64,000 nucleotides of DNA from an uncultured Microbacteriaceae bacterium (lineage in GTDB: Bacteria; Actinomycetota; Actinomycetes; Actinomycetales; Microbacteriaceae): assembly GCA_937872445.1 (NCBI GenBank), contig CALMSL010000062.1:18726-82725 (forward strand), in the 5' to 3' direction. Shown here piece after piece: positions 1-9,300 of the stretch (the first letter of the stretch is position 1; each line of letters begins with the position of its first letter). The notes below the pieces were generated by a model, which worked only from the letters and a program-made list of their open reading frames with translations, did not search any database and had not been told where the DNA came from. The translations under genes and the position numbers were made by a program.

Positions 1-115
1 GGTCGGTGGCGCGAAACCGGGGAAGCGACATCGAGTCGGCCAGGTCCGCGAGTTCGAGCGCGAACGTCAGGTCGTCGGCGAGCACGTGCCCCAGCGGCGC
101 AGCAGAATCGGTCAT
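1..115 (-). CDS. hisN: histidinol-phosphatase, inositol monophosphatase family (5' end only)
   Basis: Only the first 38 codons lie in the window; the gene runs off the left edge. Reading from the ATG at 115 the protein begins MTDSAAPLGHVLADDLTFAL and continues with ELADLADSMSLPRFRA, which matches the N-terminus of inositol-monophosphatase-like histidinol-phosphatases that remove phosphate from histidinol phosphate in histidine synthesis. Its ATG overlaps the TGA of rsgA in an ATGA junction, so translation is probably coupled to rsgA and aroA upstream. The catalytic metal-binding motifs are outside the window, so the assignment rests on the N-terminal similarity and on the aroA-rsgA-hisN order that I know from actinobacteria; another IMPase-family phosphatase is possible. 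Confidence 0.7.
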   Translation of the reverse strand, partial: MTDSAAPLGHVLADDLTFALELADLADSMSLPRFRATD

Positions 116-1158
116 GGTGCAAGGTTAGCGAGCAACCGCTGCAGCGAATCGAGTCTCTGTACCCCGCGCTCGCCGAGCGCGCCCGACCGCACCGTCTCGT
201 TGATCGCGCAATCCGGTGCGTCCGGGAGGTGGGTGCACCCCCGCGGGCAATCCTTCGCGAGTTCCGCCAGATCCGTGAACGCCTTCAGGATATTCCCCAC
301 GTTTACGTGGCCAAGCCCGAACGAACGAACGCCAGGGGTATCGATGATCCAGCCTGCCCGTTCACTGCCGGATTCCCCGCCCACCCGGTAGGAGATGCTG
401 GAGGCGGAGGTGTGACGGCCCCGCCCGGTGACGACATTCACGTGTCCGATCGCCCTCCGGGCTTCCGGGACGAGAGCGTTCACGAGGGTGGACTTGCCGA
501 CGCCGGAGTGCCCGACCGCAACGGTGGTGTGCCCCGCAAGCAGGGAGCGCAGCCGCTCGAGCGGAAAGTTTCCGTGCTCGCTTGTGACGACCGTGAGGTC
601 CAGCCCGGCAAAGTTTGCGAGAAACTCCTCCGGGTCGGCGAGGTCGGTCTTCGTGATGCACAGGATGGGCGTGATTCCCGCATCGAACGCTGCGACCAGG
701 TACCGGTCCACGAGGCGTGGCCGCGGTTCGGGGTCTGCGGCGGCGACCACGATGAGAATCTGGTCGGCATTGGCGACGATGATCCGCTCGACTTCGTCGG
801 TGTCGTCCGCGCTTCGGCGCAGCACCGTCGTGCGCGGCCGGATGCGCACAATCCGTGCGAGCGTCCCCTCGTCACCGCTCGTGTCGCCGACGAGATCGAC
901 GCGATCACCCGTGACAATCGCCTTCTTCCGCAGTTCGCTCGCACGGGATGCCGTCGCTTCGCGCTCCTGTCGCGTCCCTTCGCCGATGAGGACCGAGTAG
1001 CGCCCGCGGTCGACGGTCAGCACGCGGCCCTCCACGGCATCCGTGTGGTCGGGTCGGATCTTGGTTCTGGCGCGGCTTCCCTTCGGATTCGGGCGTTCGC
1101 GCGCTTCGTAGTCGGCGTACTTGTCGTCGTCACCCTCGTCGTCGGTGAGCCAGCTCAT
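112..1158 (-). CDS. rsgA: ribosome small-subunit-dependent GTPase A
   Basis: A 348-residue circularly permuted GTPase that acts late in 30S subunit maturation. An acidic, probably disordered N-terminus (residues 1-40) precedes the OB-fold. The permuted G motifs appear in the expected order: TKTD (169-172) comes before the P-loop GHSGVGKST (216-224), followed by DTPG (273-276). The C-terminal zinc knuckle is present as C304, C308, H310 and C317. Length and motif order are normal for the family. The gene lies 31 bp after aroA and its stop overlaps the hisN start, so aroA-rsgA-hisN looks like one transcription unit on the minus strand. No key residue appears to be missing. Confidence 0.96.
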   Translation of the reverse strand: MSWLTDDEGDDDKYADYEARERPNPKGSRARTKIRPDHTDAVEGRVLTVDRGRYSVLIGEGTRQEREATASRASELRKKAIVTGDRVDLVGDTSGDEGTLARIVRIRPRTTVLRRSADDTDEVERIIVANADQILIVVAAADPEPRPRLVDRYLVAAFDAGITPILCITKTDLADPEEFLANFAGLDLTVVTSEHGNFPLERLRSLLAGHTTVAVGHSGVGKSTLVNALVPEARRAIGHVNVVTGRGRHTSASSISYRVGGESGSERAGWIIDTPGVRSFGLGHVNVGNILKAFTDLAELAKDCPRGCTHLPDAPDCAINETVRSGALGERGVQRLDSLQRLLANLAP

Positions 1159-1189
1159 GAGGGGCGAACCAGACTGCGCATCGGTGAAC

Positions 1190-2605
1190 TCAGCCGATAC
1201 CGAGCGAGAACGGGTCGCTCACGGCCGCCGCTCGCGGGTGCACGAGATTTCGCCACAGGTCGGGGAACTCGGGAATGGTTTTCGCCGTCGTGGCGATGTC
1301 CTCGATCTCAATTCCATCCACAGCAAGACCGATGATCGCACCCGCCGTCGCCATCCGATGATCGCTGTAGGTGTGCCACACGCCGCCGTGCAGCGGCTTC
1401 GGGTCGATCGCGAGACCGTCCTCGAGTTCGGTCACCGCACCGCCGAGGGCATTGATCTCGGCGGCGAGCGCGGCGAGGCGGTCCGTCTCGTGGCCGCGCA
1501 GGTGTCTGATGCCGGTGATGCGGCTCGGACCGTCGCCCAATGCGGCCACCGCGACGAGTGCTGGCGCGAGCTCTCCGCCTTCGCTCAGGTCCAGGTCGAC
1601 GCCGGCCAGCGATCCTCCGCCGAGCGCGCCGGAACCGCCGTCGATCGTGAAGCGCCCGCCCTCGTAGCGTGCCGTAGCGCCGAACAGTTCAAGAAGACGA
1701 CCCAGCTGGGCACCGACCTGAGTGGTGGATTCGGGCCAGCGCTCAATGGTCACGGTCCCGCCCGCAACGAGGGCCGCGGCCAGGAACGGCGCCGCATTCG
1801 ACAGGTCGGATTCGATGTCCACCTCGCGGCCTCGGATGGGGCCGGGGGAGACCTGCCACACGTCGGAGGCGGGATGGGCCACCTCCACCCCTCTCGCGGC
1901 GAGAGTGGCACTCGTCATGTCGATGTGGGGGAGGCTGGGAAGGGACGTGCCGGTGTGCCGCAGCGTCAGCCCGTTCGCGAACCGCGCGGCCACGAGGAGA
2001 AAGGCGGAAATGAACTGGCTGGATTCGCTCGCATCCACCTCAAGGTCGCCGCCGTCGATGGCACCCATCCCGTACAGGCTGAACGGGAGAGCGCCGCGGC
2101 CGTCGTCCGTGACATCCACGCCGAGGGCACGCAAGGCGGTGATGGTCGCGCGCATGGGGCGTTTGCGGGCGTGCGGGTCTCCGTCGAACGCGACCGGCCC
2201 GAGGGCGAGCGCAGCCACCGGCGGCACGAAGCGCATGACGGTTCCGGCCAGACCGCAGTCGATCGTCGTCCCCCCGGTGAGTTCCTGGGGTGTCACGCGC
2301 CAGTCCGGGCCGAAAGCACCGTCGCCGGGCACTTCGTCGATGACGGTGCCGAGCTCGCGGAGGGCCTCCGCCATGAGGGCGGTGTCGCGGGAATGGAGGG
2401 GGGAACGCAGCAGGGAAGGGCTTTCCGCGAGCGCAGACAGGATTAGTTCTCGGTTGGTGAGCGACTTGGACCCGGGGAGGCTGAGGGTCGCCGACAGCGG
2501 CCCCTCAGCCCGCGGAGCCGGCCACGGGCCGTCGGGAGTTTCCAGAACGAGGTCGTCGTTCTGGTACGGATTGAACTCCGGCTTGGAATAACGCGAAACT
2601 AACAT
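1190..2605 (-). CDS. aroA: 3-phosphoshikimate 1-carboxyvinyltransferase (EPSP synthase)
   Basis: A 471-residue enzyme that transfers the enolpyruvyl group of PEP to shikimate 3-phosphate, the sixth step of the shikimate pathway. The N-terminal signature [17 protein letters not shown] (about residues 44-60) carries the phosphate-binding Lys/Ser/Arg. The central [16 protein letters not shown] segment and the C-terminal [18 protein letters not shown] motif are also in place. It is somewhat longer than the E. coli enzyme because of an N-terminal extension of about 40 residues common in actinobacteria. The ATG at 2605 is 8 bases after a TACTCT box. First gene of the aroA-rsgA-hisN unit, divergent from sigH. 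Confidence 0.96.
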   Translation of the reverse strand: MLVSRYSKPEFNPYQNDDLVLETPDGPWPAPRAEGPLSATLSLPGSKSLTNRELILSALAESPSLLRSPLHSRDTALMAEALRELGTVIDEVPGDGAFGPDWRVTPQELTGGTTIDCGLAGTVMRFVPPVAALALGPVAFDGDPHARKRPMRATITALRALGVDVTDDGRGALPFSLYGMGAIDGGDLEVDASESSQFISAFLLVAARFANGLTLRHTGTSLPSLPHIDMTSATLAARGVEVAHPASDVWQVSPGPIRGREVDIESDLSNAAPFLAAALVAGGTVTIERWPESTTQVGAQLGRLLELFGATARYEGGRFTIDGGSGALGGGSLAGVDLDLSEGGELAPALVAVAALGDGPSRITGIRHLRGHETDRLAALAAEINALGGAVTELEDGLAIDPKPLHGGVWHTYSDHRMATAGAIIGLAVDGIEIEDIATTAKTIPEFPDLWRNLVHPRAAAVSDPFSLGIG

Positions 2606-2613
2606 TGGTTACC

Positions 2614-2619
2614 AGAGTA
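2614..2619 (-). promoter_or_regulatory. putative -10 box of aroA
   Basis: On the minus strand TACTCT fits the TAnnnT pattern and ends 8 bases before the aroA ATG. No Shine-Dalgarno sequence is visible in the short gap, so the mRNA would have almost no leader. No clear -35 is seen. Prediction only. Confidence 0.45.
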
Positions 2620-2698
2620 TCGGCAGTTCATCGCGACGAAATGGAAAACCCAGCGTGCAGGCCACACTCGTTCACCCGGCGCGGGTTTCGGCGTTCCC

Positions 2699-2725
2699 GG
2701 AATCCGGATTTCCCGTCCAGAGTCG
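2699..2725 (+). promoter_or_regulatory. possible SigH/SigR-type autoregulatory promoter of sigH
   Basis: GGAAT at 2699-2703 is followed by exactly 18 bases and GTC at 2722-2724. The consensus for SigR/SigH-type redox sigma factors is GGGAAT, about 18 bases, then GTT. The site ends 20 bases before the sigH ATG, the right place for the positive autoregulation known for sigR and sigH in Streptomyces and Mycobacterium. The -10 half is imperfect, so this is inference. Confidence 0.4.
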
Positions 2726-2744
2726 GGAACTAAGCTGGGCGACG

Positions 2745-3401
2745 ATGACGAAGAGCACTCTGCCCCCCGACGATGCAGCCGACACTGCACCCGACACTGC
2801 ACCCGACACTGCACCCGATGATGCCGGATCCAGCGCTGTGGATGCCGGCGAGGACCTGACCGCGCTGTTCGAGGAACAGGCTCTGCCGTTCATGGACCAG
2901 CTGTACGCGGCGGCCATGCGCATGACGAGAAACCCGTCCGATGCCGCGGATCTGGTTCAGGAGACGTTCGTGAAGGCGTTCGCCGCCTTCAGCCGGTTCG
3001 AGCAGGGCACGAACCTGAAAGCCTGGCTGTACCGCATCCTCACGAACACGTTCATCAACCTGTACCGCAAGAACCAGCGCAACCCCTACCAGGGCGCGAT
3101 CGACGAACTTGAAGACTGGCAGTTGGGAAGCGCCGTCTCGGCAACCGCCACGTCGACCCGGTCCGCCGAAGCGGAGGCCATCGACCACCTGCCGGACAGC
3201 GCGGTGAAGGACGCCCTGCAGTCGATTCCGGAGGACTTTCGCCTCGCCGTGTATTTCGCGGACGTTGAGGGTTTTGCGTACCAGGAAATTGCCGACATCA
3301 TGAAAACGCCAGTGGGAACCGTCATGAGCCGCCTGCACCGCGGCAGGAAAATGCTCAGGGAACTCCTGGCCTCCTACGCCACATCAGGAGCTGCACAATG
3401 A
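2745..3401 (+). CDS. sigH: RNA polymerase ECF sigma factor, SigH/SigR redox type
   Basis: A 218-residue group IV sigma factor, expected to direct thiol-oxidative-stress genes when released from RsrA. Region 2 runs from about residue 47 ([20 protein letters not shown], then [17 protein letters not shown] and the DNA-melting [15 protein letters not shown]). Region 4 carries the helix-turn-helix [21 protein letters not shown] chose the ATG at 2745; an in-frame start 90 bp upstream would add 30 non-conserved residues and run through the predicted promoter. The acidic N-terminus contains three DTAP repeats encoded by a 12-bp tandem repeat. The stop overlaps the start of rsrA in an ATGA junction, so sigma and anti-sigma are translationally coupled. 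Confidence 0.93.
   Translation: MTKSTLPPDDAADTAPDTAPDTAPDDAGSSAVDAGEDLTALFEEQALPFMDQLYAAAMRMTRNPSDAADLVQETFVKAFAAFSRFEQGTNLKAWLYRILTNTFINLYRKNQRNPYQGAIDELEDWQLGSAVSATATSTRSAEAEAIDHLPDSAVKDALQSIPEDFRLAVYFADVEGFAYQEIADIMKTPVGTVMSRLHRGRKMLRELLASYATSGAAQ
2781..2816 (+). repeat. three tandem 12-bp repeats inside the sigH N-terminus
   Basis: The unit GACACTGCACCC occurs three times without interruption, encoding DTAP three times. It lies ahead of sigma region 2 in an acidic, non-conserved tail, so copy-number change would stay in frame. Perfect identity of the three copies suggests recent expansion. Confidence 0.85.
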
Positions 3402-3640
3402 CCGATTGCGGATGCGAGAAAGCGCTCGCCGAACTCGAAGAGTTCCTGCACAACGAGTTGAATCAGGAAGACTACGCCGACATCAAGGAACACATGATGA
3501 ACTGCGGCGATTGCGAGGGTGAGGCGCGGGTAGGAATTGTGCTCACCCAGGCGGTCCAGCGGGCGTGCAAAGAGTCCATGCCCCAGGAACTGCGGATCCG
3601 GGTTCTCACCCGGATCCGCGAGATCCAGTCGACGCACTAA
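3398..3640 (+). CDS. rsrA: zinc-binding anti-sigma factor of SigH (RsrA/RshA type)
   Basis: An 80-residue ZAS-family anti-sigma factor. The zinc and redox-switch motif H-x3-C-x2-C is at H32, C36 and C39, with further cysteines at C4 and C6. In characterised RsrA/RshA proteins disulfide formation here releases zinc and frees the sigma factor. The ATG at 3398 overlaps the sigH stop (ATGA), giving the usual stoichiometric sigH-rsrA pair. The stop TAA at 3638-3640 overlaps the stop of the convergent membrane-protein gene. Length and spacing are typical, and family assignment is firm. Confidence 0.92.
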   Translation: MTDCGCEKALAELEEFLHNELNQEDYADIKEHMMNCGDCEGEARVGIVLTQAVQRACKESMPQELRIRVLTRIREIQSTH

Positions 3641-4005
3641 CCGTTGCTGCCGGGAGTCGGTGTCGGTGCTGGCTGGCCCGGTGCTTTCTGACCGGGAGTC
3701 TGCTGACCCTGCCGATGATCCTGGATGCGTTCCTTGACCTTCTCCTTCATGCGCTCCGGAATGCGTTGGTTCTGGCCTGACTGCTGGTGCTCCATGATGA
3801 TGCGCGCTTCCGGTGCGCGGTCGCCGAAGTGACCGGTCTGCTGTCCGATCAGGATTCCACCGAGGAGCCCCAGACCCACGAGGCCCACGCCCGCAATGGA
3901 CGTCAGCACCCAACGGGTTTTCCCCGTCGGACCGGGAGCAGGTGCCGCAGCGTTCGTCGTCGGTTCATCCGCGGGCGTTGTGTCGGAAGTTGGTGTGTTC
4001 GCCAT
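3637..4005 (-). CDS. small single-pass membrane protein, function unknown
   Basis: A 122-residue protein that I do not recognise. It has a Thr/Pro/Ala-rich cytoplasmic N-terminus (about 1-27), one transmembrane helix (WVLTSIAGVGLVGLGLLGGI, about 30-52), then a charged, probably extracytoplasmic stretch with KEKVKERIQDHRQGQQ and a Pro/Gly/Thr-rich tail. I place the start at ATG 4005 because GGAAAGG sits about 6 bases upstream; an upstream start would add 15 residues. It is divergent from the OmpR-type regulator pair and shares with it a 40-bp inverted repeat, so it may be a target of that system. Its stop overlaps the rsrA stop by 4 bases. Confidence 0.7.
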   Translation of the reverse strand: MANTPTSDTTPADEPTTNAAAPAPGPTGKTRWVLTSIAGVGLVGLGLLGGILIGQQTGHFGDRAPEARIIMEHQQSGQNQRIPERMKEKVKERIQDHRQGQQTPGQKAPGQPAPTPTPGSNG

Positions 4006-4094
4006 GATGTGCCTTTCCGCACGGAGAATCGAATTGAGAACACCGTGCACTGTTGATGGTGCAGGGTGCGGCTATGTGCACGCCCTGCCAAACT

Positions 4095-4134
4095 TATGAA
4101 TCCACCGAGACTTTTCATACTCGGCGGATTCATA
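4095..4134. promoter_or_regulatory. 40-bp inverted repeat between the membrane-protein gene and the response-regulator gene
   Basis: The arms 4095-4109 (TATGAATCCACCGAG) and 4120-4134 (CTCGGCGGATTCATA) match at 14 of 15 positions around a 10-base spacer. The hexamer TTCATA occurs a third time inside the spacer, at 4114-4119. It lies 90 bp from the start of the minus-strand membrane gene and 46 bp from the chosen start of the plus-strand regulator. It is a good candidate operator for the adjacent OmpR-family regulator; a hairpin in either transcript is the alternative. Confidence 0.6.
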
Positions 4135-4179
4135 GACGGCACACAGTAAATGCAGAATCGCGCGTGGGAAGAATGGCCA

Positions 4180-4917
4180 ATGACTGAAACCATCCGACCG
4201 CCCCATCTTGTACGCCAGGACGGCTCACCGATCCGCGCACTCGTCGTCGACGACGAGGCGTCACTGGCCGACCTTTTGACCATGGCGCTGAGGTACGAAG
4301 GATGGGACGTCAAAGCCGCACTCCAGGGGCATGACGCGCTCACCACCGCACGCGAATTTCGCCCCGACGTGATCGTGCTCGACATCATGCTCCCCGACAT
4401 CGACGGACTGGATGTGCTGCGCCGCCTGCGGCAGGACGGATTCGACGGGCCCGTGCTGTTTCTCACCGCCAAAGACTCGGTGCGCGACCGCATTGCCGGG
4501 CTGACGGCCAGCGGCGACGACTACGTCACGAAACCGTTCAGTCTGGAAGAACTCGTCGCCCGGCTCCGGGGCCTCCTGCGCCGAAGCGCACGGGCAATGG
4601 ACGCCGTCGAAGACCCCGAGGTCCGCGTGGGAGACCTCGTCTTGAATGAAGAGCGCTACGAAGTGTCCAGAGCCGGCGTCCCTATCGACCTGACCGCCAC
4701 CGAATTTGAACTTCTCCGCTACCTCATGAGGAATCCGCGGCGCGTGCTCAGCAAAGCGCAGATCCTGGATCGGGTATGGAGTTACGAATTCGGCGGACGG
4801 TCGAGCATCGTCGAGCTCTACATTTCCTACCTCCGCAAGAAGATTGATGCGCTCGGCGCACCGATGATCCAGACCGTGCGCGGAGTCGGCTACACCATCA
4901 AAGCGGCAAACCCGTGA
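4180..4917 (+). CDS. OmpR/PhoB-family response regulator
   Basis: A 245-residue DNA-binding response regulator. The receiver domain (about 20-135) has the acidic pair VVDDE, the phospho-acceptor Asp in VIVLDIMLPD, the switch Thr in LFLTAK and the conserved Lys in DYVTKPF. The C-terminal winged helix (about 150-240) has LTATEFELLRYLMRNP and ends TVRGVGYTIK. It resembles the mycobacterial TrcR/TcrX group. I chose ATG 4180, which has GGAAG about 9 bases upstream; an in-frame ATG at 4150 would add 10 residues and lacks a ribosome-binding site. The stop overlaps the GTG start of the kinase gene (GTGA). Confidence 0.9.
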   Translation: MTETIRPPHLVRQDGSPIRALVVDDEASLADLLTMALRYEGWDVKAALQGHDALTTAREFRPDVIVLDIMLPDIDGLDVLRRLRQDGFDGPVLFLTAKDSVRDRIAGLTASGDDYVTKPFSLEELVARLRGLLRRSARAMDAVEDPEVRVGDLVLNEERYEVSRAGVPIDLTATEFELLRYLMRNPRRVLSKAQILDRVWSYEFGGRSSIVELYISYLRKKIDALGAPMIQTVRGVGYTIKAANP

Positions 4918-6368
4918 GCCAGCCGCGCCGGGAACCCTGGTCGCTTCGGCGGCGGCTGGTGTTGGGAATCGTCGCCCTGCTCGCGCTCATCAGCATCGCA
5001 ATCGGCGCGGCGAGCGTCCTCACCCTGCGAAAAACGCTCATCGACCGGCTCGACACCCAGCTGGCCGCCGCCATGGCGAGAAGCCAGACATTCCTTCCCC
5101 CGCTGGGGCTGGGACCGCCGGATGAACCACCGGGAATCCGGAGCGGGCAAAGCGCGGGGACACTGGGGCTCATCGTGCGCGACGGCAGGATCATCGCCCC
5201 GAGTTATCTCGATGACAATGCGAACGTCAGGACGCTCACCGCGCGCCAGCAGCGGGTGCTTCTTGCCGCCGACTCGGCACGACCCGTCACCGTGCAACTC
5301 GCAGGGGACCTCGGCGCCTATCGCGTCGTCAGCGCACACACGGCGGGAGGATTCGAGCTTCTGGTCGGCCTGCCGATGCGCGAAGTCAGCGCGACAACCA
5401 GCCAGCTTCTTCTCATCATTTCCCTGGTCACGGCTCTGGGGATTGCCGCCGCCGCCGCCGTGTCCACGTTCGTCGTTCGCGTCGCCCTCCGCCCGTTGTC
5501 CGGAGTTGTCGCGACGGCAACGCGCGTATCGGAACTCGCGCTCGACAAGGGCGACGTGGCGCTGGCGGAACGGGTCCCCGAGGCCCACGCCAACTCCTCG
5601 ACGGAAGTCGGCCAGGTGGGCGCCGCGCTCAATCGGATGCTCGAAAACGTCGCGTCAGCGCTCCGCGCGCGGCAGGCAAGCGAAAGCAAGGTGCGCCAGT
5701 TCGTCGCGGACGCCAGCCACGAGTTGCGCACCCCGCTCGCCTCGATCCGGGGCTATTCGGAGCTCACGCGGCGAAGCGGCCACCAATTGCCGCCGGACAT
5801 CACGAAGTCGCTTGCCCGCATCGAGTCGGAGTCGATTCGGATGACGTCGCTCGTCGAGGAGCTCCTGCTGCTCGCGCGACTCGACGAAGGCACGGAACTT
5901 CGCAGGGAACCAGTCGACGTCAGCGCGATCGTGGCCGACGTGGTGGAGGATGCGCGCGCGGCATCCCCTGACCACACCTGGGTGGTCGACGGCGGTGATC
6001 GCGAATCGGTCGTGTGGGGCGATCCGGCGCGGCTGCACCAGGCGCTGGCAAACCTCGTGGCCAATGCCCGGGTGCACTCCCCGGAGGGCACAACCGTGGT
6101 CACGACGCTGTCCCGCAGCGCCGATCAGGTGTGCGTCACCGTCGCGGACGACGGTCCGGGCATCCCCGAAAAGCTGCTGCCAACCCTGTTCGAGCGATTC
6201 GTGCGCGGTGATGGGTCACGGTCGCGCACGTCGGGAAGCACGGGGCTCGGCCTGTCGATCGCGAAAGCCATCGCGGATGCCCACGGCGCAACGCTCACCG
6301 TCGCGAGCACACCGGGCGACACCCGGTTCACGCTGTGCCTGCCCAGGTCAGGCGTTACGGAAGCGTGA
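4914..6368 (+). CDS. sensor histidine kinase of the OmpR-type pair
   Basis: A 484-residue HPK1-type membrane kinase. A first transmembrane helix (about 16-38, VLGIVALLALISIAIGAAS) and a second (about 163-190, LLLIISLVTALGIAAAAA) enclose a sensor domain of about 120 residues outside the membrane. A HAMP linker follows, then HisKA with the phospho-His in FVADASHELRTPLASIRGYS, and the ATPase domain with the N box LANLVANARVHSP and the G boxes DDGPGIP and TGLGLSIAKAI. It starts at GTG 4914 overlapping the regulator stop. Its 3' end overlaps the convergent kgd gene by 14 bp. The signal is unknown; the family resembles TrcS/TcrY. Confidence 0.92.
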   Translation: MSQPRREPWSLRRRLVLGIVALLALISIAIGAASVLTLRKTLIDRLDTQLAAAMARSQTFLPPLGLGPPDEPPGIRSGQSAGTLGLIVRDGRIIAPSYLDDNANVRTLTARQQRVLLAADSARPVTVQLAGDLGAYRVVSAHTAGGFELLVGLPMREVSATTSQLLLIISLVTALGIAAAAAVSTFVVRVALRPLSGVVATATRVSELALDKGDVALAERVPEAHANSSTEVGQVGAALNRMLENVASALRARQASESKVRQFVADASHELRTPLASIRGYSELTRRSGHQLPPDITKSLARIESESIRMTSLVEELLLLARLDEGTELRREPVDVSAIVADVVEDARAASPDHTWVVDGGDRESVVWGDPARLHQALANLVANARVHSPEGTTVVTTLSRSADQVCVTVADDGPGIPEKLLPTLFERFVRGDGSRSRTSGSTGLGLSIAKAIADAHGATLTVASTPGDTRFTLCLPRSGVTEA

Positions 6369-9300
6369 GCGCTCGATCCAGAATGTCGGCCTGCTCCTGA
6401 GCGCTGCGCTTGCTCGAGCCGGTTGCGGGTGACGCGGATGCCGCGCGCGACACCACAGACACGTCCCGCTTGTTGGCGCGCAGCAGTTCCAGGCGAATGA
6501 ACGGCCACGCGCCCTGATTCTCCGGCTCCTCCTGCACCCAGACGAGTTCAGCATCCGGGTACTGGCCGAGCACCGACACGAGTTCGCGCAGCGGGAGCGG
6601 GTAATACTGCTCCACGCGCACGAGGGCGATGTTGCCGATGTCGCGCTTGTCGCGCTCGGCGAGCAGGTCGTAGTGCAGCTTGCCGGCGTGCAGGAGGACC
6701 CTCTTGACGGACGCACGGTCCGTGATCGTGGCGTCGTCGATGACCGGCTCGAACTTGCCGGAGGTGAACTCCGCGATGTCGCTGGTCGCTCCCCGCAGCC
6801 GCAGCATGGCTTTCGGCGTGAACACGATCAGCGGCCGTCGCGGCCTCGCGTACGCCTGGCGGCGAAGCAGGTGGAAATACGATGCTGGCGTCGAGGGTCG
6901 CGCGACCGTCATGTTGTTCTCTGCGCACAACTGCAGGTACCGTTCGATGCGGGCCGAGGAGTGATCCGGGCCCTGGCCTTCGTAACCGTGCGGCAACAGC
7001 AGGACGACGCTGGAGCGCTGTCCCCACTTTTGTTCCGCGCTGGAAATGAACTGGTCGACGATGGTCTGCGCGCCGTTCGCGAAGTCGCCGAACTGCGCTT
7101 CCCACAGCACGAGCGCGTCGGCGCGTTCCACCGAATAGCCGTACTCGAAACCCATCGCCGCAAACTCGCTGAGCAGCGAGTCGTAGATCCAGAATCGCGC
7201 CTGCCCTTCGGAGAGGTTCGCCAGTGGTAGCCACTCCTGCCCGTTCACCCGGTCGTGGAGCACGGAGTGCCGCTGCACGAACGTGCCGCGGCGGGTGTCC
7301 TGGCCCGCCATTCGAACAGGAGTGCCCTCCAGCAGCACTGATCCGAGGGCCAGAAGCTCCGCGAAAGCCCAGTCGATGGACCCCTGGTGGCTCATTTCCT
7401 GGCGCTTCAGAAGGAGAGCCTTGACTTTCGGATGCACGGTGAATCCGGACGGCGAATTCGCGTGCGCATCCCCGATTGCCGCGATGACGCTCGCATCGAC
7501 CCCGGTGGATTCCGGCTCCCCCGAAGAGTCATCCTGCTGCGATCCCGGGCGCTCCAGGTCGGACACCGCTTTGCCGTCCTGCACCATGATGGGCATCGAA
7601 CCGGTCTGCGCGGCGTGGGTTTCGGCGAACGCCCGCTCGAGGCGGTCCTGGAAGTCGGCGTGAGCCGCCTCGTACTCCTCCTCGGTGATGTCGCCGCGCC
7701 CGACGAGAGCCTCGGCGTACAACGTTCGCACGCTGCGCTTGGCCTCGATCAGGTTGTACATGAGCGGCTGCGTCATCGACGGGTCGTCCCCCTCGTTGTG
7801 TCCGCGGCGGCGGTAGCACACGAGGTCGATCACGACATCCTTGTGGAATTCCTGACGGAAACCGTAGGCGAGTTCCGCGACCCGCAGGACGGCCTCGGGG
7901 TCGTCGCCGTTCACGTGGAAGATGGGGGCCTGAATGGTTTTGGCGACATCCGTCGCGTACACCGACGTGCGGCCCTCGGACGGCGGCGTGGTGAAGCCGA
8001 CCTGGTTGTTGACGACCAGGTGAATCGTCCCGCCCACCCGGTATCCGCGCAGCTGGGACATTTGCAGGAGTTCGACGACGACACCCTGGCCGGCCATCGC
8101 GGCGTCGCCATGGATGAGGATCGGCAGAATGCGGAAACTGCCGATCGGCTTGCGGTCCTGCTTCGCACGGACGATGCCCGACAGCACGCTGTCGACCGCT
8201 TCCAGGTGCGAGGGATTCGCGGCGAGGTACACCGGAATCTTTTCCCCGTTCGCGGCTGTGAACGTGCCCTCGGTGCCGAGGTGGTACTTGACGTCGCCTG
8301 AACCCTGGACGGTGCGCGGGTCCTGCGTCCCCTCGAACTCGCGGAAAATCTGGCCGTACGTCTTGCCGGCAATGTTCGTGAGGACGTTGAGGCGGCCGCG
8401 GTGGGCCATGCCGATCGCGACCTCGTCGAGTTCCTGTTCCGCGGCGGTCTGGATTACCGCATCGAGAAGCGAAATCATCGACTCCGCACCTTCGAGGCTG
8501 AACCGTTTCTGTCCCACGTACTTGGTCTGCAGGAACGTCTCGAACGCCTCAGCCTCGTTCAGCTTCGCCAGTACCCGCATTTGCTCATCGTGTGACGGCT
8601 TCGTGTACGGGGTTTCCACGTGGTCCTGGATCCACTTGCGTTCAGCCGGGTCCTGGATGTGCATGTACTCGATGCCGACCGTACGGCAGTACGAGTCGCG
8701 GAGGATCCCGAGAATTTCCCGCAGCAGCGCGGAGCGTCTTCCGCCGAAGCCGCCCGTGACGAATTCGCGGTCGAGGTCCCAGAACGTGAGACCGTGACTG
8801 GAGATCTCCAGGTCCGGGTGGGTGCGCTGGCGGTACTCAAGGGGGTCCACATCGGCCATGAGGTGGCCCCGAACCCGATATGCGTTGATGAGTTCCTGAA
8901 CCCTCGCGGTCTTGTCCACGGAGTCCGCGGTGTCGACGTGGATGTCAGCGGCCCAGTGGATCGGGTCGTACGGGATGCGCAGGGCCGCGAAGATGTCCTC
9001 GTAGAACCGGTGGCCGCCAATGAGAAGTTCGTTCACAATGCCGAGGAACTGGCCGGAACCGGCGCCCTGGATGACCCGGTGGTCGTACGTCGAGGTGAGC
9101 GTGATCGTTTTTCCGACACCGAGGTTGGCGAGCGCCGTGGGCGACATCCCCTGGAACTCGGCCGGGTAGTCGAGCGCGCCGGCGCCGATGATGCAGCCCT
9201 GCCCTTTCATGAGGCGGGGAACGGAATGCACCGTGCCGATGCCGCCAGGGTTCGTGAGGGAGATCGTCGTGCCGGCAAAGTCGTCCGCCGTGAGCTTGTT

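Noticed and set aside
112-2446. Long open frames on the plus strand opposite rsgA and aroA (368 and 441 codons)
   Set aside because: They are antisense to well-conserved genes, have Arg/Gly/Val-biased composition typical of shadow frames in GC-rich DNA, and show no domain.
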